64,000 nt of DNA from Streptomyces aquilus (GCF_003955715.1 NZ_CP034463.1:4836001-4900000), one strand, 5' to 3'; shown: positions 17,122 to 25,020, counted from the stretch's first letter. Notes: generated by a model from the sequence alone, not told the origin. Numbers and translations are program-made.

Positions 17122-18269
17122 CACACAACCCCCTTGGGTTCCCTGGGCAGCCCGAGCACCCGCTCGGCGATGATCGTGCGCTGGATCTGGTCCGAGCCGC
17201 CGTAGACGGTGTCGGCCCGGGAGAACAGGAACAGATGCTGGAACGCGTCGAGTTCGTACGGCGAGGAGACGTCCCACTCCCGCGGCCCCACACCCCCACC
17301 GACCCCCCGCACGGCCATGGCCAGCTCCCCGAGCCGCTGATGCCAGCCGCCCCACAGCAGTTTGGCCACGCTGGGCGCCCCCGCGTCCCCGGCCCGCCCG
17401 AGCGTGCGCAGCGCGTTCCACCGCATCACCCGCAGCTCGGCCCACTGCCGGACGAGCCGGTCCCGTACGACGGGATCGTCCACCGCCCCCGAGTCGACGG
17501 CGGCCCGCACCACCCGCCCCAACTCCTCGGCGAACCCGATCTGCTGGGCCAGCGTGGACACCCCTCGCTCGAACCCGAGCAAGCTCATGGCGACCTGCCA
17601 GCCGTTCCCCTCACCCCCGACGACATGCTCCGCACGCGCGCGTGCCCCGTCGAAGAAGACCTCGTTGAAGTCGCTGGTCCCGGTCAGCTGCCGAATGGGC
17701 CGCACCTCGATCCGCCCCGGCTGGTCCATGGGCACGAGGAGCAGGGACAACCCCTGATGCCGCCGCGACCCGGCCTCGGTCCGGGCCAGCACGAAACACC
17801 AGTCGGCGTCCTGCGCGAGCGAGGTCCAGATCTTCTGCCCGCTGACCCGGTACCACTCCCCGTCCCGCACGGCACCGGTCCGCACCCCGGCCAGATCCGA
17901 GCCGGCCCCGGGCTCGCTGTACCCCTGGCACCAGAGCTCGTCCCCGGCGGCGATGGCCGGCAGGAAGCGGGCCTTCTGCTCCGGGCTGCCGTGGGCGATG
18001 AGGGTGGGCGCCAGCAGGTTCTCCCCGATGTGCCCGGACCGGGGAGGAGCCGAGGACCGCGCATACTCCTCGGCCCACACGACCTGCCGTGTAAGCCCAA
18101 GGGTCCGGTTCCCGTACCCCGCCTCCCCCCACCCGATCCCGATCCACCCGGCGGAACCGAGCTCCCGCTCCCACGCACGGCGATCGACACCGGCCCGGGC
18201 ATGCGCACCGAGCCAGGCGCGCGCCTCGCCACGGAACACCTCGTCATCCGCACTGAACCCGTAGTCCAC
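17121..18269 (-). CDS. Acyl-CoA dehydrogenase
   Basis: 382 residues, GTG start preceded by GAGGAGG. The mid-domain FAD/substrate segment is 'WCQGYSEPGAGSDLAGVRTG' with 'GQKIWTSLAQDADW', and the C-terminal helix bears 'GGSDQIQRTIIAERVLGLPR'. This sequence type is common in actinobacterial FadE proteins for sterol-like or branched substrates, in which the catalytic base is not at the MCAD-type position (here the loop reads GGS, not YEG). It uses FAD and passes electrons to ETF. It is the middle gene of a three-gene operon; the 136-bp gap to the SDR gene is filled by a dispersed repeat. Confidence 0.92.
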   Translation of the reverse strand: MDYGFSADDEVFRGEARAWLGAHARAGVDRRAWERELGSAGWIGIGWGEAGYGNRTLGLTRQVVWAEEYARSSAPPRSGHIGENLLAPTLIAHGSPEQKARFLPAIAAGDELWCQGYSEPGAGSDLAGVRTGAVRDGEWYRVSGQKIWTSLAQDADWCFVLARTEAGSRRHQGLSLLLVPMDQPGRIEVRPIRQLTGTSDFNEVFFDGARARAEHVVGGEGNGWQVAMSLLGFERGVSTLAQQIGFAEELGRVVRAAVDSGAVDDPVVRDRLVRQWAELRVMRWNALRTLGRAGDAGAPSVAKLLWGGWHQRLGELAMAVRGVGGGVGPREWDVSSPYELDAFQHLFLFSRADTVYGGSDQIQRTIIAERVLGLPREPKGVV

Positions 18270-18310
18270 GGACCCTCCTCTTGATCGCCGGGCGGGGTCA
18301 ACGCCCCTCC

Positions 18311-18409
18311 GGGGCGCGGGGCTGTGTCAATTTGCGGCTCCGCCGCGTGGGCGCGACCAGCCACAGCCCACCCGTAGCCGCCGAACGACAAATCCCCCCG
18401 AGCTACTAG
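18311..18409. repeat. Dispersed Streptomyces intergenic repeat, copy A
   Basis: This begins GGGGCGCGGGGCTGTG and ends CCCCCCGAGCTACTAGGCG. The inner part holds GGGGCTGTG ... CACAGCCC arms and GCGGCTCCGCCGC, so it can fold as a long hairpin. Its right end is homologous to copy C (30014-30090) and supplies the TAG stop codon of the SDR gene at 18406-18408. It probably acts as a terminator or processing signal between the operon genes. Confidence 0.7.
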
Positions 18410-19320
18410 GCGTTAGGCCGCTCTCCTCCCCGCGCCGCCGCCTCCATCTCCGCCACCCGCGCAAGCATCGGCATCGGGTCCGTCCCAACCGACCCCGGCA
18501 GAAACTCCGCAATCGCCTCCGGCGTCCAGGACCCACCCCCGGCATACGCGGCGCGCAGCTCCCGCGGCTGAGCCCAAACCGCCAACTTCGCCCCCGCGAT
18601 CGTGTACACCTGCCCCGTGACCCCGCCTTCCCGGGCCCGGTCCGACAGCAGGTACACCACCAGCGCGGCGACATCCTCCGGCTCCCCGATCTCCGCCAGC
18701 TCCATGGGAACCCCGGCGGACATCCGCGTACGGGCGACAGGCGCCACCGCGTTCGCCGTCACCCCGTACTTGTGCAACCCCAACGCCGCGCTCCGGACCA
18801 GCGAGATGATCCCGCCCTTCGCCGCGCTGTAGTTCGCCTGCGACACGGAGCCCTGGTGGTTGCCGCTGGTGAACCCGATCAGCGTCCCGCCCCGCTGCCT
18901 CCGCATCACCGCCGACGCCGCGCGGAACAGGGTGAACGTCCCCTTCAGATGCGTGGCGACGACCGAGTCCCACTCCTCCTCGGTCATGTTGAACAGCATC
19001 CGCTCGCGCAGGATCCCGGCGACGCACACGACCCCGTCGAGCCGCCCGTACGACGACAGGGCCACGTCGACGATCCGCTGCCCGCCCGTCATCGTGGACA
19101 CGTCGTCGGCCACCGCGACGGCCTCGCCCCCCGCCGCGACGATCTCCTTGACGACCGCTTCGGCGACCTCGCTCGTCGGTGAGGACCCGTCCACGGACAC
19201 CCCGTAGTCGTTGACGACGACCCGCGCCCCCTCGGCCGCGGCCGCGATCGCCACCGCCCGCCCGATCCCGCGCCCCGCCCCCGTCACGGCGACGACCTTG
19301 CCTGCCAAGAAGTTCCCCAC
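18406..19320 (-). CDS. Short-chain dehydrogenase/reductase
   Basis: 304 residues, GTG start at 19320. The cofactor loop is VTGAGRGIGRAV (TGxxxGxG, NAD-type; 'NDYGVSVDG' follows strand 2), and the catalytic motif is YSAAK with an upstream Ser in 'GFTSGNHQGS'. The insert 'NDYGVSVDGSSPTSEVAEAVVKEI' is typical of hydroxysteroid/17-beta-HSD type 4-like 3-hydroxyacyl-CoA dehydrogenases, so dehydrogenation of a beta-hydroxyacyl-CoA is the best guess. It carries a longer C-terminus than plain FabG (~55 extra residues). It is the first gene of the operon reading to 16072 and is divergent from the cyclase gene across the operator at 19343. Confidence 0.9.
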   Translation of the reverse strand: MGNFLAGKVVAVTGAGRGIGRAVAIAAAAEGARVVVNDYGVSVDGSSPTSEVAEAVVKEIVAAGGEAVAVADDVSTMTGGQRIVDVALSSYGRLDGVVCVAGILRERMLFNMTEEEWDSVVATHLKGTFTLFRAASAVMRRQRGGTLIGFTSGNHQGSVSQANYSAAKGGIISLVRSAALGLHKYGVTANAVAPVARTRMSAGVPMELAEIGEPEDVAALVVYLLSDRAREGGVTGQVYTIAGAKLAVWAQPRELRAAYAGGGSWTPEAIAEFLPGSVGTDPMPMLARVAEMEAAARGGERPNA

Positions 19321-19342
19321 GACCGGCCCCTTCCCGCGGTTT

Positions 19343-19357
19343 CTGACGGACCGTTAG
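19343..19357. promoter_or_regulatory. Palindromic operator, copy 5
   Basis: CTGACG-GAC-CGTTAG, one mismatch from perfect symmetry, 23 bp from the SDR start and 48 bp from the cyclase start, so it can serve both divergent promoters. A further right half-site CGTCAGATA (19369-19377) follows at a non-standard spacing. Confidence 0.65.
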
Positions 19358-19404
19358 ATTTTATGACCCGTCAGATAGCTGGAGACAAGCCCCTGGGAGC
19401 GCCG

Positions 19405-20331
19405 ATGACATTGCCGGCCGAGTTCCACGAGATCGCCAAGCGCGTGAACAACTGGGGGCGTTGGGGCGCCGACGACGAGATCGGCACCCTCAACCTGATC
19501 ACCGACGAGGTGGTGCGGCAGGCCGCCGCCGAGGTCAGGACAGGTCGCCGTGTCCCCCTCGCGCTGCCGCTCCACCAGGACGGGGTGCAGACCGGCATGA
19601 TCCCGGGCCGGGTCAACCCGCTGCACGCCATGGTGCAGATCAACCAGGAGATCTTCGGCCCGGGCACGGTGGCGTGCAGCGACGACGCCGTGACGATGGG
19701 TCTCCAGGCCGCCACCCACTGGGACGCGCTCCCGCACGTCTCGCACTCGGGGAGGCTCTACAACGGCCGCCCGGCCGACACCGTCACCGCGCACGGCGGC
19801 GCGCAGTTCAGCGGCATCGACAAGGCGCGGCACATCGTCTCGCGCGGGGTGCTCCTGGACGTGGCACGCGCGCGTGGCGTCGCCCGGCTCGACGGCGGCC
19901 ACGCGGTCACCCCGGAGGACCTGGAGGCGGCCGAGGAACTCGCGGGCACGCGGGTGCGGGCCGGCGACATCGTGCTCGTACGGACGGGGCAGATGCAGGT
20001 CCTGCTCGCGGGCGACAAGCACGGGTACGGATATCCGTCGCCCGGCTTGTCCTTCCGCACGCCGGAGTGGTTCCACGCGCGCGATGTCGCGGCCGTCGCG
20101 AACGACACCCTGACGTTCGAGATCTTCCCGCCCGAGATCGAGGACCTGTGGCTGCCCGTACACGCGCTCGACCTGGTGGAGATGGGGATGCTGCAAGGCC
20201 AGAACTGGAACCTCGAAGAGTTGTCCACAGCCTGTGGAGAAGAAGGCCGCTACGCGTTCCTGCTGTCGGCGATGCCCGAGCCGTTCACCGGCGCGACGGG
20301 AACACCCGTGGCACCGGTCGCCGTTCTGTGA
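19405..20331 (+). CDS. Cyclase-family metal-dependent hydrolase (kynurenine formamidase-like fold)
   Basis: 308 residues from ATG 19405, chosen for GGGAG at 19395-19399; an ATG at 19363 lies inside the regulatory region. PF04199-type features: 'NNWGRWGADDEIGTLNLIT', the metal-binding 'ATHWDALPHVSHSG' (an HxD...H variant of the HxGTHxDxPxH motif) and 'VRAGDIVLVRTG'. Members hydrolyse amides, lactones or cyclic ketones; this larger subgroup is frequent in sterol and polyketide breakdown clusters. The divergent operon and shared operator suggest it opens or releases an intermediate of the same pathway. Confidence 0.85.
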   Translation: MTLPAEFHEIAKRVNNWGRWGADDEIGTLNLITDEVVRQAAAEVRTGRRVPLALPLHQDGVQTGMIPGRVNPLHAMVQINQEIFGPGTVACSDDAVTMGLQAATHWDALPHVSHSGRLYNGRPADTVTAHGGAQFSGIDKARHIVSRGVLLDVARARGVARLDGGHAVTPEDLEAAEELAGTRVRAGDIVLVRTGQMQVLLAGDKHGYGYPSPGLSFRTPEWFHARDVAAVANDTLTFEIFPPEIEDLWLPVHALDLVEMGMLQGQNWNLEELSTACGEEGRYAFLLSAMPEPFTGATGTPVAPVAVL

Positions 20332-20336
20332 GGTGG

Positions 20337-20367
20337 TCGGACGGCGGCACCGAGCACCGCCGTCCGA
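20337..20367 (+). terminator. Strong hairpin terminator after the cyclase gene
   Basis: TCGGACGGCGG (20337-20347) pairs perfectly with CCGCCGTCCGA (20357-20367) across a 9-nt loop, starting 5 bp after the stop codon. There is no U tract, as is usual in Streptomyces. Confidence 0.8.
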
Positions 20368-20378
20368 CTCGGCGTACC

Positions 20379-20411
20379 CTCCCCCACTCTCGACTGCGCT
20401 CGAGCGGGGGG
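20379..20411. repeat. Common Streptomyces C-rich/G-rich hairpin repeat
   Basis: CTCCCCCACTCTCGA ... TCGAGCGGGGGGA forms an imperfect long stem. It matches a hairpin sequence I recall as highly repeated between Streptomyces genes; a related form lies at 49042-49064. It could back up the terminator at 20337. Confidence 0.6.
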
Positions 20412-20687
20412 ACCCCCGTCGATTCCCAGGCCCCGAGGGAACCGACGCCGAATCAACGACCCACACTCGGCAAGGGCTCCCGTCACCGGAACCCTCGTCG
20501 TCCCCTCGCGGCGAATCGCTGACCACAAGCGTGAGCAGACGAACACGCGGCGTCAACACCTGCCAGGGGTTTTGTTACTTACGCCCTATTTGCCACGGGC
20601 GCGCACGGAAGCACGTCCCGGCGCACCGCCCCTCACCCGACGGAGGCGACCAGGCCGCTGTGCAGCCGTGCACCGACCGCGCGGCCC
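20412..20687. other. Non-coding stretch, no gene recognised
   Basis: About 276 bp between the hairpin repeat and the end of the convergent ATPase-domain gene. Frames crossing it have poor, non-conserved-looking translations. It has a small AT-richer island (TTTTGTTACTTACGCCCTATTT, near 20570-20592) that could belong to a minus-strand terminator. Confidence 0.5.
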
Positions 20688-21176
20688 CTACACCGCCTCG
20701 TACGCGAAGCCTTCGTAGCCCTCGAACGCCGAAGCCCCGCCCGTGAAGGCGGGCGTGGCGGCGCGGTCGTCCTGCGCGGACCGGTCGAGTTCGCACCAGA
20801 TGCGCTTGCCGACACCCTCGGGACTCCAGCCCCAGCGGTCGGCGAGGCCGTCGACCAGGGCGAGCCCCCGGCCGCCCGTGGCGTCCCCGTCGACGCAACG
20901 CGGCACCGGCGCACAGCTGCTGGTGTCGGCCACCTCCAGACGGACGGTGGCCTCCCCGGTCGCGGCACCGGGCAGCGACAGCCGGAGCACGGCCGGACAG
21001 CCGGTGTGCACCACGGCGTTGGTGACCAGCTCGGACACGAGCAGGATCAGGGTCTCGGCGAGCGGCTCGTCGGCCCCCACGCCGGACCCGGCGAGCCGCG
21101 ACCGCGCCCACCTGCGGGCTCGTCCCACCTCAGCGGGGTCGGGCCGGATCTCCAGCTGCACTTGAAGCACCTGCAC
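20688..21176 (-). CDS. Anti-sigma-factor-like ATP-binding protein (HATPase_c, RsbW/SpoIIAB-like)
   Basis: 162 residues. The GHKL ATPase core is present: N-box ELVTNAVVHT, then 'VRLEVADTSS' in the G1 position and the glycine-rich lid 'GGRGLALVDGLADRWGW'. Streptomyces encodes dozens of these small single-domain proteins, which bind or phosphorylate STAS-domain antagonists to control alternative sigma factors. The C-terminal ~30 residues after 'WCELD' are variable. It stands alone; the nearest STAS protein is at 27261 and is not obviously linked. The sequence to the right (21177-21669) probably carries its promoter. Confidence 0.88.
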   Translation of the reverse strand: MQVLQVQLEIRPDPAEVGRARRWARSRLAGSGVGADEPLAETLILLVSELVTNAVVHTGCPAVLRLSLPGAATGEATVRLEVADTSSCAPVPRCVDGDATGGRGLALVDGLADRWGWSPEGVGKRIWCELDRSAQDDRAATPAFTGGASAFEGYEGFAYEAV

Positions 21177-21369
21177 CGCTCACACCATCCGAACCGGCAG
21201 ACACATAGCCTCGCGCCTCACGAGGGCCACGATCGTAGCCATTTTTTGCATGGCCAGAACAATGGCCAAAGCCGGGGTCACAGAACGTGAGTCCCTTACG
21301 AGACAGCATGGTTGACGTACAGTCACCCCAACAAGCGCTTCGGGCATATTCCAGCGCGAAGGAGTACGC

Positions 21370-21561
21370 GTGCGCCATACTGTGCGACGCTCGCCGCGGG
21401 GAGTCGAACAGGCGGGGGCCGACAGCCCTCCCACCCGGCGAGAAGCGGCGCGCACCGCCTCGTCCGGAGCCGCCTCGGAGGCAACACCGGCACGGCTAGT
21501 GCTCGGAACCACTCGCATCCCACAGAAGGTACCGGAGCGGGACACCGACTCCAGGCCGTGA
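21370..21561 (+). CDS. Possible small protein, 63 residues
   Basis: A GTG-started frame with an excellent ribosome-binding site, GAAGGAG (21358-21364), 5 bp upstream. The product is basic and Ala/Arg/Pro-rich (begins VRHTVRRSPRG, ends PERDTDSRP) without membrane segment or Cys. About 70% of third positions are G or C, lower than in neighbouring genes, so coding is uncertain. It lies in the ~490-bp gap between the ATP-binding gene and the short acyl-CoA dehydrogenase gene. I do not recognise a family. Confidence 0.35.
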   Translation: MRHTVRRSPRGVEQAGADSPPTRREAARTASSGAASEATPARLVLGTTRIPQKVPERDTDSRP

Positions 21562-21669
21562 CGGGTCACGCCTAGGACACAACCCGATATCAACGCTCCG
21601 TGATTCCGGTATGCCACAGTCCGCGACATTTCCCGGGCGGGTCTCGGACGCTCCGCAGACCAGCCCCTG

Positions 21670-22575
21670 TCAGGCCGTCAGCTCAGCGGCGAGCAGCTCC
21701 TCACTCTCCGTACGACCGCCACCACGCTGCGCCCGCACCCACGCCCGCTTCAGCAGCAGATGCACCTCGGACTCCCAGGTGAAGCCCATGCCGCCGTGCA
21801 CCTGGAGGCAGTCGCGGGCGCCGCGCACGGCGGCCTCGTCGGCGAGCAGCCGGGCCGCCGCGATGTCGGCCGGGTCCTCGGTCACGGCCGCCGCGTACAC
21901 CGCCGCCCGGGCCACTTCGACCCGCACCAGCTGCTCCGCGCACAGATGCTTGACGGCCTGGAACGCCCCGATCGGCTGCCCGAACTGCTCACGGGCCCGG
22001 GCGTGTTGCACCGCCAGCTCGCACGCGCGCGTGGCGGTCCCGAGCTGCTCGGCGGCGGTGAGGAGGACGGCGACGGTATCGGTGGGCGCCGGCGCGGGCA
22101 CCCGGTGCAGCGGCGTCAACGGGTCCACGGACCGCAACGGCACGGCCCCCTCGGCCCCCGGCAGCACGACATCGGCCTCGTCCATCCACTCCACGAGCCG
22201 CCCGTCCGCGGCGGCCACGACCACCTCACCGGTATCCGCACCGAGCACCACACCGGCGGCAAGGTGCGTGGCGACAAGCGGCCCGGGCACAAGCGCCCGC
22301 CCGGCCTCCTCAAAAGCCAACACGGCTTCGGGCAGCCCAAGTCCAGCCCCACCATCCGCTTCGGCCAACCGCAGAGAAAAGAACCCAAGCTCCCCGAGCG
22401 CCCGCCACAACCCCCGATCAAGCCGGAACTGTGAATCGCCGGTCTGCGCAGTGCCGTTAAGGGGCGCGGGGAACTGCGCGACCAGCCCCCACGAACCCGC
22501 ACCAGACCACCGTCCCACAACACCCCGCACGGCAGCCCGCAATGCCCTTTGATCTTCCGTCAGTTGAAACCGCAC
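21670..22575 (-). CDS. Short acyl-CoA dehydrogenase subunit with a repeat-derived insertion
   Basis: 301 residues from GTG 22575, after GGGGAGG at about 22583-22589. N-terminal 'VRFQLTEDQRALRAAVRGVV' and 'RLDRGLWRALGELGFFSLRL' are typical, but between them lies about 20 residues (SWGLVAQFPAPLNGTAQTGD) encoded by a dispersed Streptomyces repeat. The C-terminal helix bundle carries 'ARAREQFGQPIGAFQAVKH', the FAD-contact sequence. Together with the full-length gene upstream it makes a long/short pair like the alpha2beta2 FadE heterotetramers of sterol degradation. The stop of the partner overlaps the ribosome-binding site, so the two are co-translated. Confidence 0.88.
   Translation of the reverse strand: MRFQLTEDQRALRAAVRGVVGRWSGAGSWGLVAQFPAPLNGTAQTGDSQFRLDRGLWRALGELGFFSLRLAEADGGAGLGLPEAVLAFEEAGRALVPGPLVATHLAAGVVLGADTGEVVVAAADGRLVEWMDEADVVLPGAEGAVPLRSVDPLTPLHRVPAPAPTDTVAVLLTAAEQLGTATRACELAVQHARAREQFGQPIGAFQAVKHLCAEQLVRVEVARAAVYAAAVTEDPADIAAARLLADEAAVRGARDCLQVHGGMGFTWESEVHLLLKRAWVRAQRGGGRTESEELLAAELTA
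22459..22490. repeat. Dispersed intergenic repeat, copy B, inside a coding sequence
   Basis: AAGGGGCGCGGGGAACTGCGCGACCAGCCCCC, the core of the repeat seen at 30014 and, with more change, 18311. Here it lies in frame near the 5' end of the short acyl-CoA dehydrogenase gene, read on the minus strand as Trp-Gly-Leu-Val-Ala-Gln-Phe-Pro-Ala-Pro-Leu. Confidence 0.85.
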
Positions 22576-22579
22576 CCCC

Positions 22580-23713
22580 TCACCTCCCCTTCGGCAACCC
22601 AAGAATTCGCTCAGCCACGATGTTCCGCTGAATCTGCGACGTCCCCGCCGCGATGGTGTACGACAACGACGACAACCGATCGACCACCCAGGGCGCCCCC
22701 AAGTCCAACGCCCCCTCCCCCAGCACCTCCGCCGCCGCGTCGTACAACTCCTGCCGCGCCTGCGAATACCGCAACTTGAAGACGGACCCCCCGACCCCCG
22801 GCCCCCCGCCCCGCGCCTCCGCCTCGCTCACATTCCACTGCGTGAGCCGCCACAACGCCCGGAACTCGGCGTTGAGGCCCCCCAGGCGCCGCCTGAGCGC
22901 CGGATCGTCCCAGCGCCCGTTCTTCCGGGCCTCCGCGGCGAGTTCGCGCAGCACACGGCGACAGGCGACGACCTCGCCCACGAAGGCCGTGCCGCGTTCG
23001 AAGGACAGCGTCACCATGGTCACGCGCCAGCCGTCGTTCTCGTCCCCGACCCGGTTGCCGACCGGCACCCGCACCTCGTCGAGGAACACCTCGGCGAACT
23101 CGGCGGACCCGACAAGGGTTTTGAGCGGCCGTACGGTGATCCCCGGCGCGTCCATGGGCATCGCGAGCCACGTGATCCCGCGATGCTTCGGCGCCGCCGC
23201 ATCCGTCCGCACCAACAGCTCGCACCAGTCGGCGACTTCGGCGTGCGAGGTCCAGATCTTGGAGCCGCTCACCACGTAGTCGTCCCCGTCGCGCCACGCG
23301 CGCGTGCGCAGCGCCGCGAGGTCGGAACCGGCGTCGGGCTCGCTGAACCCCTGGCACCACACCTCGTCCCCGCGCAGGATCGGCGGCAGCCAGCGCGCCC
23401 GCTGCTCCGGCGTGCCCTCGGCGGCTATGGTCGGCCCGGCGTGCAGCAGCCCGACGAAACCGGCGCCCACATAGGGCGCGCCGGCCTTCTCGGTCTCCTC
23501 CAGGAAGATGAGCCGCAGGGTCGGTGAGGCGTCCCAGTGCACGTCCGCGTACCCGGCGTCGTACAGCATCCGCTGCCAGCCCATGTCGTACGCGCGGCGC
23601 CCCGGCCAGTCGTCGGGGGACGGCCTGGACGGCAGCGAGGGCAGGACGTCACCCAGCCAGTGCCTCAACTCCGCCCGGAACTCCTCCTCTTCGGCGGTGT
23701 ACGACAGGTCCAT
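22580..23713 (-). CDS. Acyl-CoA dehydrogenase (full-length partner)
   Basis: 377 residues. FadE-type signatures: 'WCQGFSEPDAGSDLAALRT', 'GSKIWTSHAEVADWCELLV', 'MVTLSFERGTAF' and the C-terminal 'AAGTSQIQRNIVAERILGLP'. Where MCAD carries its catalytic Glu (YEGTSQIQ) this protein has Ala, so a Glu elsewhere, as in sterol-type FadE proteins, must act if the enzyme is active. The ATG overlaps the amidohydrolase stop by one base, and its own stop sits 5 bp before the short subunit's start. The three genes are therefore one operon read leftward from the operators at 24958-25003. Confidence 0.92.
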   Translation of the reverse strand: MDLSYTAEEEEFRAELRHWLGDVLPSLPSRPSPDDWPGRRAYDMGWQRMLYDAGYADVHWDASPTLRLIFLEETEKAGAPYVGAGFVGLLHAGPTIAAEGTPEQRARWLPPILRGDEVWCQGFSEPDAGSDLAALRTRAWRDGDDYVVSGSKIWTSHAEVADWCELLVRTDAAAPKHRGITWLAMPMDAPGITVRPLKTLVGSAEFAEVFLDEVRVPVGNRVGDENDGWRVTMVTLSFERGTAFVGEVVACRRVLRELAAEARKNGRWDDPALRRRLGGLNAEFRALWRLTQWNVSEAEARGGGPGVGGSVFKLRYSQARQELYDAAAEVLGEGALDLGAPWVVDRLSSLSYTIAAGTSQIQRNIVAERILGLPKGR

Positions 23714-24921
23714 TACTGGGCGCGGTCCTGGTCGAAGTCGAGTTCGAGCATGCGGATGGCGTTGCCGCGCATCAGCTTGTAGACGGTCTCGTCGTCGAGG
23801 CCCTTCACATGGTCGAGGGCGACCTCCTTGGTGTGCGGGAAGGTCGAGTCGACGTGCGGGTAGTCGGTCTCGAAGGTGGCGTTGTCGCGGCCGACGACGT
23901 CCAGGGACGCGACGCCGTGCTTGTCGCGGAAGAAGCAGCAGTAGATCTGCCGGTAGTAGTACGTCGACGGCGGCTCGGGGATCGTGCCGCGCACCCCGCC
24001 CCACGCGCGGTGCTCCTCCCAGACGTCGTCGGCGCGTTCCAGGGCGTACGGGATCCAGCCCATCTGGCCCTCGCTGTAGGCCAGTTTGAGCGTCGGGAAC
24101 TTGACCAGGACGCCGCTGAACAGGAAGTCCATCATCGAGGCCATGGCGTTGTTGAAGCTGAGGGCGGCCTGGACGGCGGGGGGTGCGTCGGGTGAGGCGG
24201 CCGGCATCTGGGAGCTGCTGCCGATGTGCATGTTGACGACCGTGCCGGTCTCCTGGCAGGCCGCGAAGAACGGGTCCCAGTAGCCGGAGTGGATGGAGGG
24301 CAGCCCGAGGTAGGTCGGGATCTCGGAGAAGGTCACGGCGCGCACCCCCCGCGCGGCGTTGCGCCGGATCTCCGCGACCGCCAGCTCCACGTCCCACAGG
24401 GGGATCAGGCACAGCGGGATGAGCCGTCCGCCGCTGTCGCCGCACCACTCCTCGACCATCCAGTCGTTGTAGGCGCGCACGCAGGCCAGTGCGACCTCCT
24501 TGTCGTGCGCCTCGGCGAAGGTCTGCCCGCAGAAGCGGGGGAAGGAGGGGAAGCAGAGGCTGGCCTCGACATGGTTGAGGTCCATGTCGGCCAGGCGTGC
24601 CTTGGGGTCCCAGCAGCCGCGCCGCATCTCCTCCCGGGTGATGCCCTCCAGGGTCATCTCGTCCCGGTCGAAGCCGACGGCGGCGATGTTGCGTTTGTAC
24701 GGGAACTTCAGGTCCTCATAGATCCACCAGTCGGTGGGCGGACCGTCCGGGTCCATCGTGATCTGGTACTTGCCGCCCACGTAGGCGAGTTCGCCGATCC
24801 CGGCGGTGAGCGGCTGCGGGCCGCGGTCGCGGTACTTGGCGGGCAGCCAGGTCTCGAAGAGGTGCGCGGGCTCGATCACATGGTCGTCGACGCTGATGAT
24901 GCGGGGCAGTTCGGTCGGCAT
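23713..24921 (-). CDS. Amidohydrolase-family (ACMSD-like) metal-dependent hydrolase or decarboxylase
   Basis: 402 residues with the TIM-barrel amidohydrolase_2 pattern: strand 1 'IISVDDHVIEP' (a D-H variant of HxH), 'ARLADMDLNHVEASLCFP', a His in 'VVNMHIGSSSQ', and the C-terminal Asp of 'ATFETDYPHVDSTFPHT'. Related proteins decarboxylate carboxymuconate semialdehydes or hydrolyse C-C or C-O bonds; in actinobacteria they accompany acyl-CoA dehydrogenases in lipid and terpenoid catabolic clusters. It is the first gene of the operon, ATG at 24921 after GAGGGGAT. The promoter is shared with the divergent CoA-ligase gene. Confidence 0.9.
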   Translation of the reverse strand: MPTELPRIISVDDHVIEPAHLFETWLPAKYRDRGPQPLTAGIGELAYVGGKYQITMDPDGPPTDWWIYEDLKFPYKRNIAAVGFDRDEMTLEGITREEMRRGCWDPKARLADMDLNHVEASLCFPSFPRFCGQTFAEAHDKEVALACVRAYNDWMVEEWCGDSGGRLIPLCLIPLWDVELAVAEIRRNAARGVRAVTFSEIPTYLGLPSIHSGYWDPFFAACQETGTVVNMHIGSSSQMPAASPDAPPAVQAALSFNNAMASMMDFLFSGVLVKFPTLKLAYSEGQMGWIPYALERADDVWEEHRAWGGVRGTIPEPPSTYYYRQIYCCFFRDKHGVASLDVVGRDNATFETDYPHVDSTFPHTKEVALDHVKGLDDETVYKLMRGNAIRMLELDFDQDRAQ

Positions 24922-24957
24922 GATCCCCTCCGCCGGACGGTGTTCACCTGACAGGCA

Positions 24958-24980
24958 CTATCTGATGGATCGTCAGATAG
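24958..24980. promoter_or_regulatory. Palindromic operator, copy 6
   Basis: CTATCTGATG-GAT-CGTCAGATAG: the arms extend to 10 bp with a single mismatch, the longest symmetry of all copies. It lies 36 bp from the amidohydrolase start. A left half-site CTGACA (24948-24953) is adjacent. Confidence 0.75.
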
Positions 24981-24988
24981 CATGTCAC

Positions 24989-25003
24989 CTGACGAGTCGT
25001 CAG
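24989..25003. promoter_or_regulatory. Palindromic operator, copy 7
   Basis: CTGACG-AGT-CGTCAG, perfect 6-bp arms, 17 bp before the CoA-ligase GTG. The centre-to-centre distance to copy 6 is 27 bp. Confidence 0.72.
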
Positions 25004-25020
25004 CCAAGCAGGGGGCACAT

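Noticed and set aside
21180..21629. 149-codon minus-strand gene upstream of the ATP-binding gene
   Set aside because: Unusual composition with many Cys/Met and no ribosome-binding site; more likely promoter sequence.
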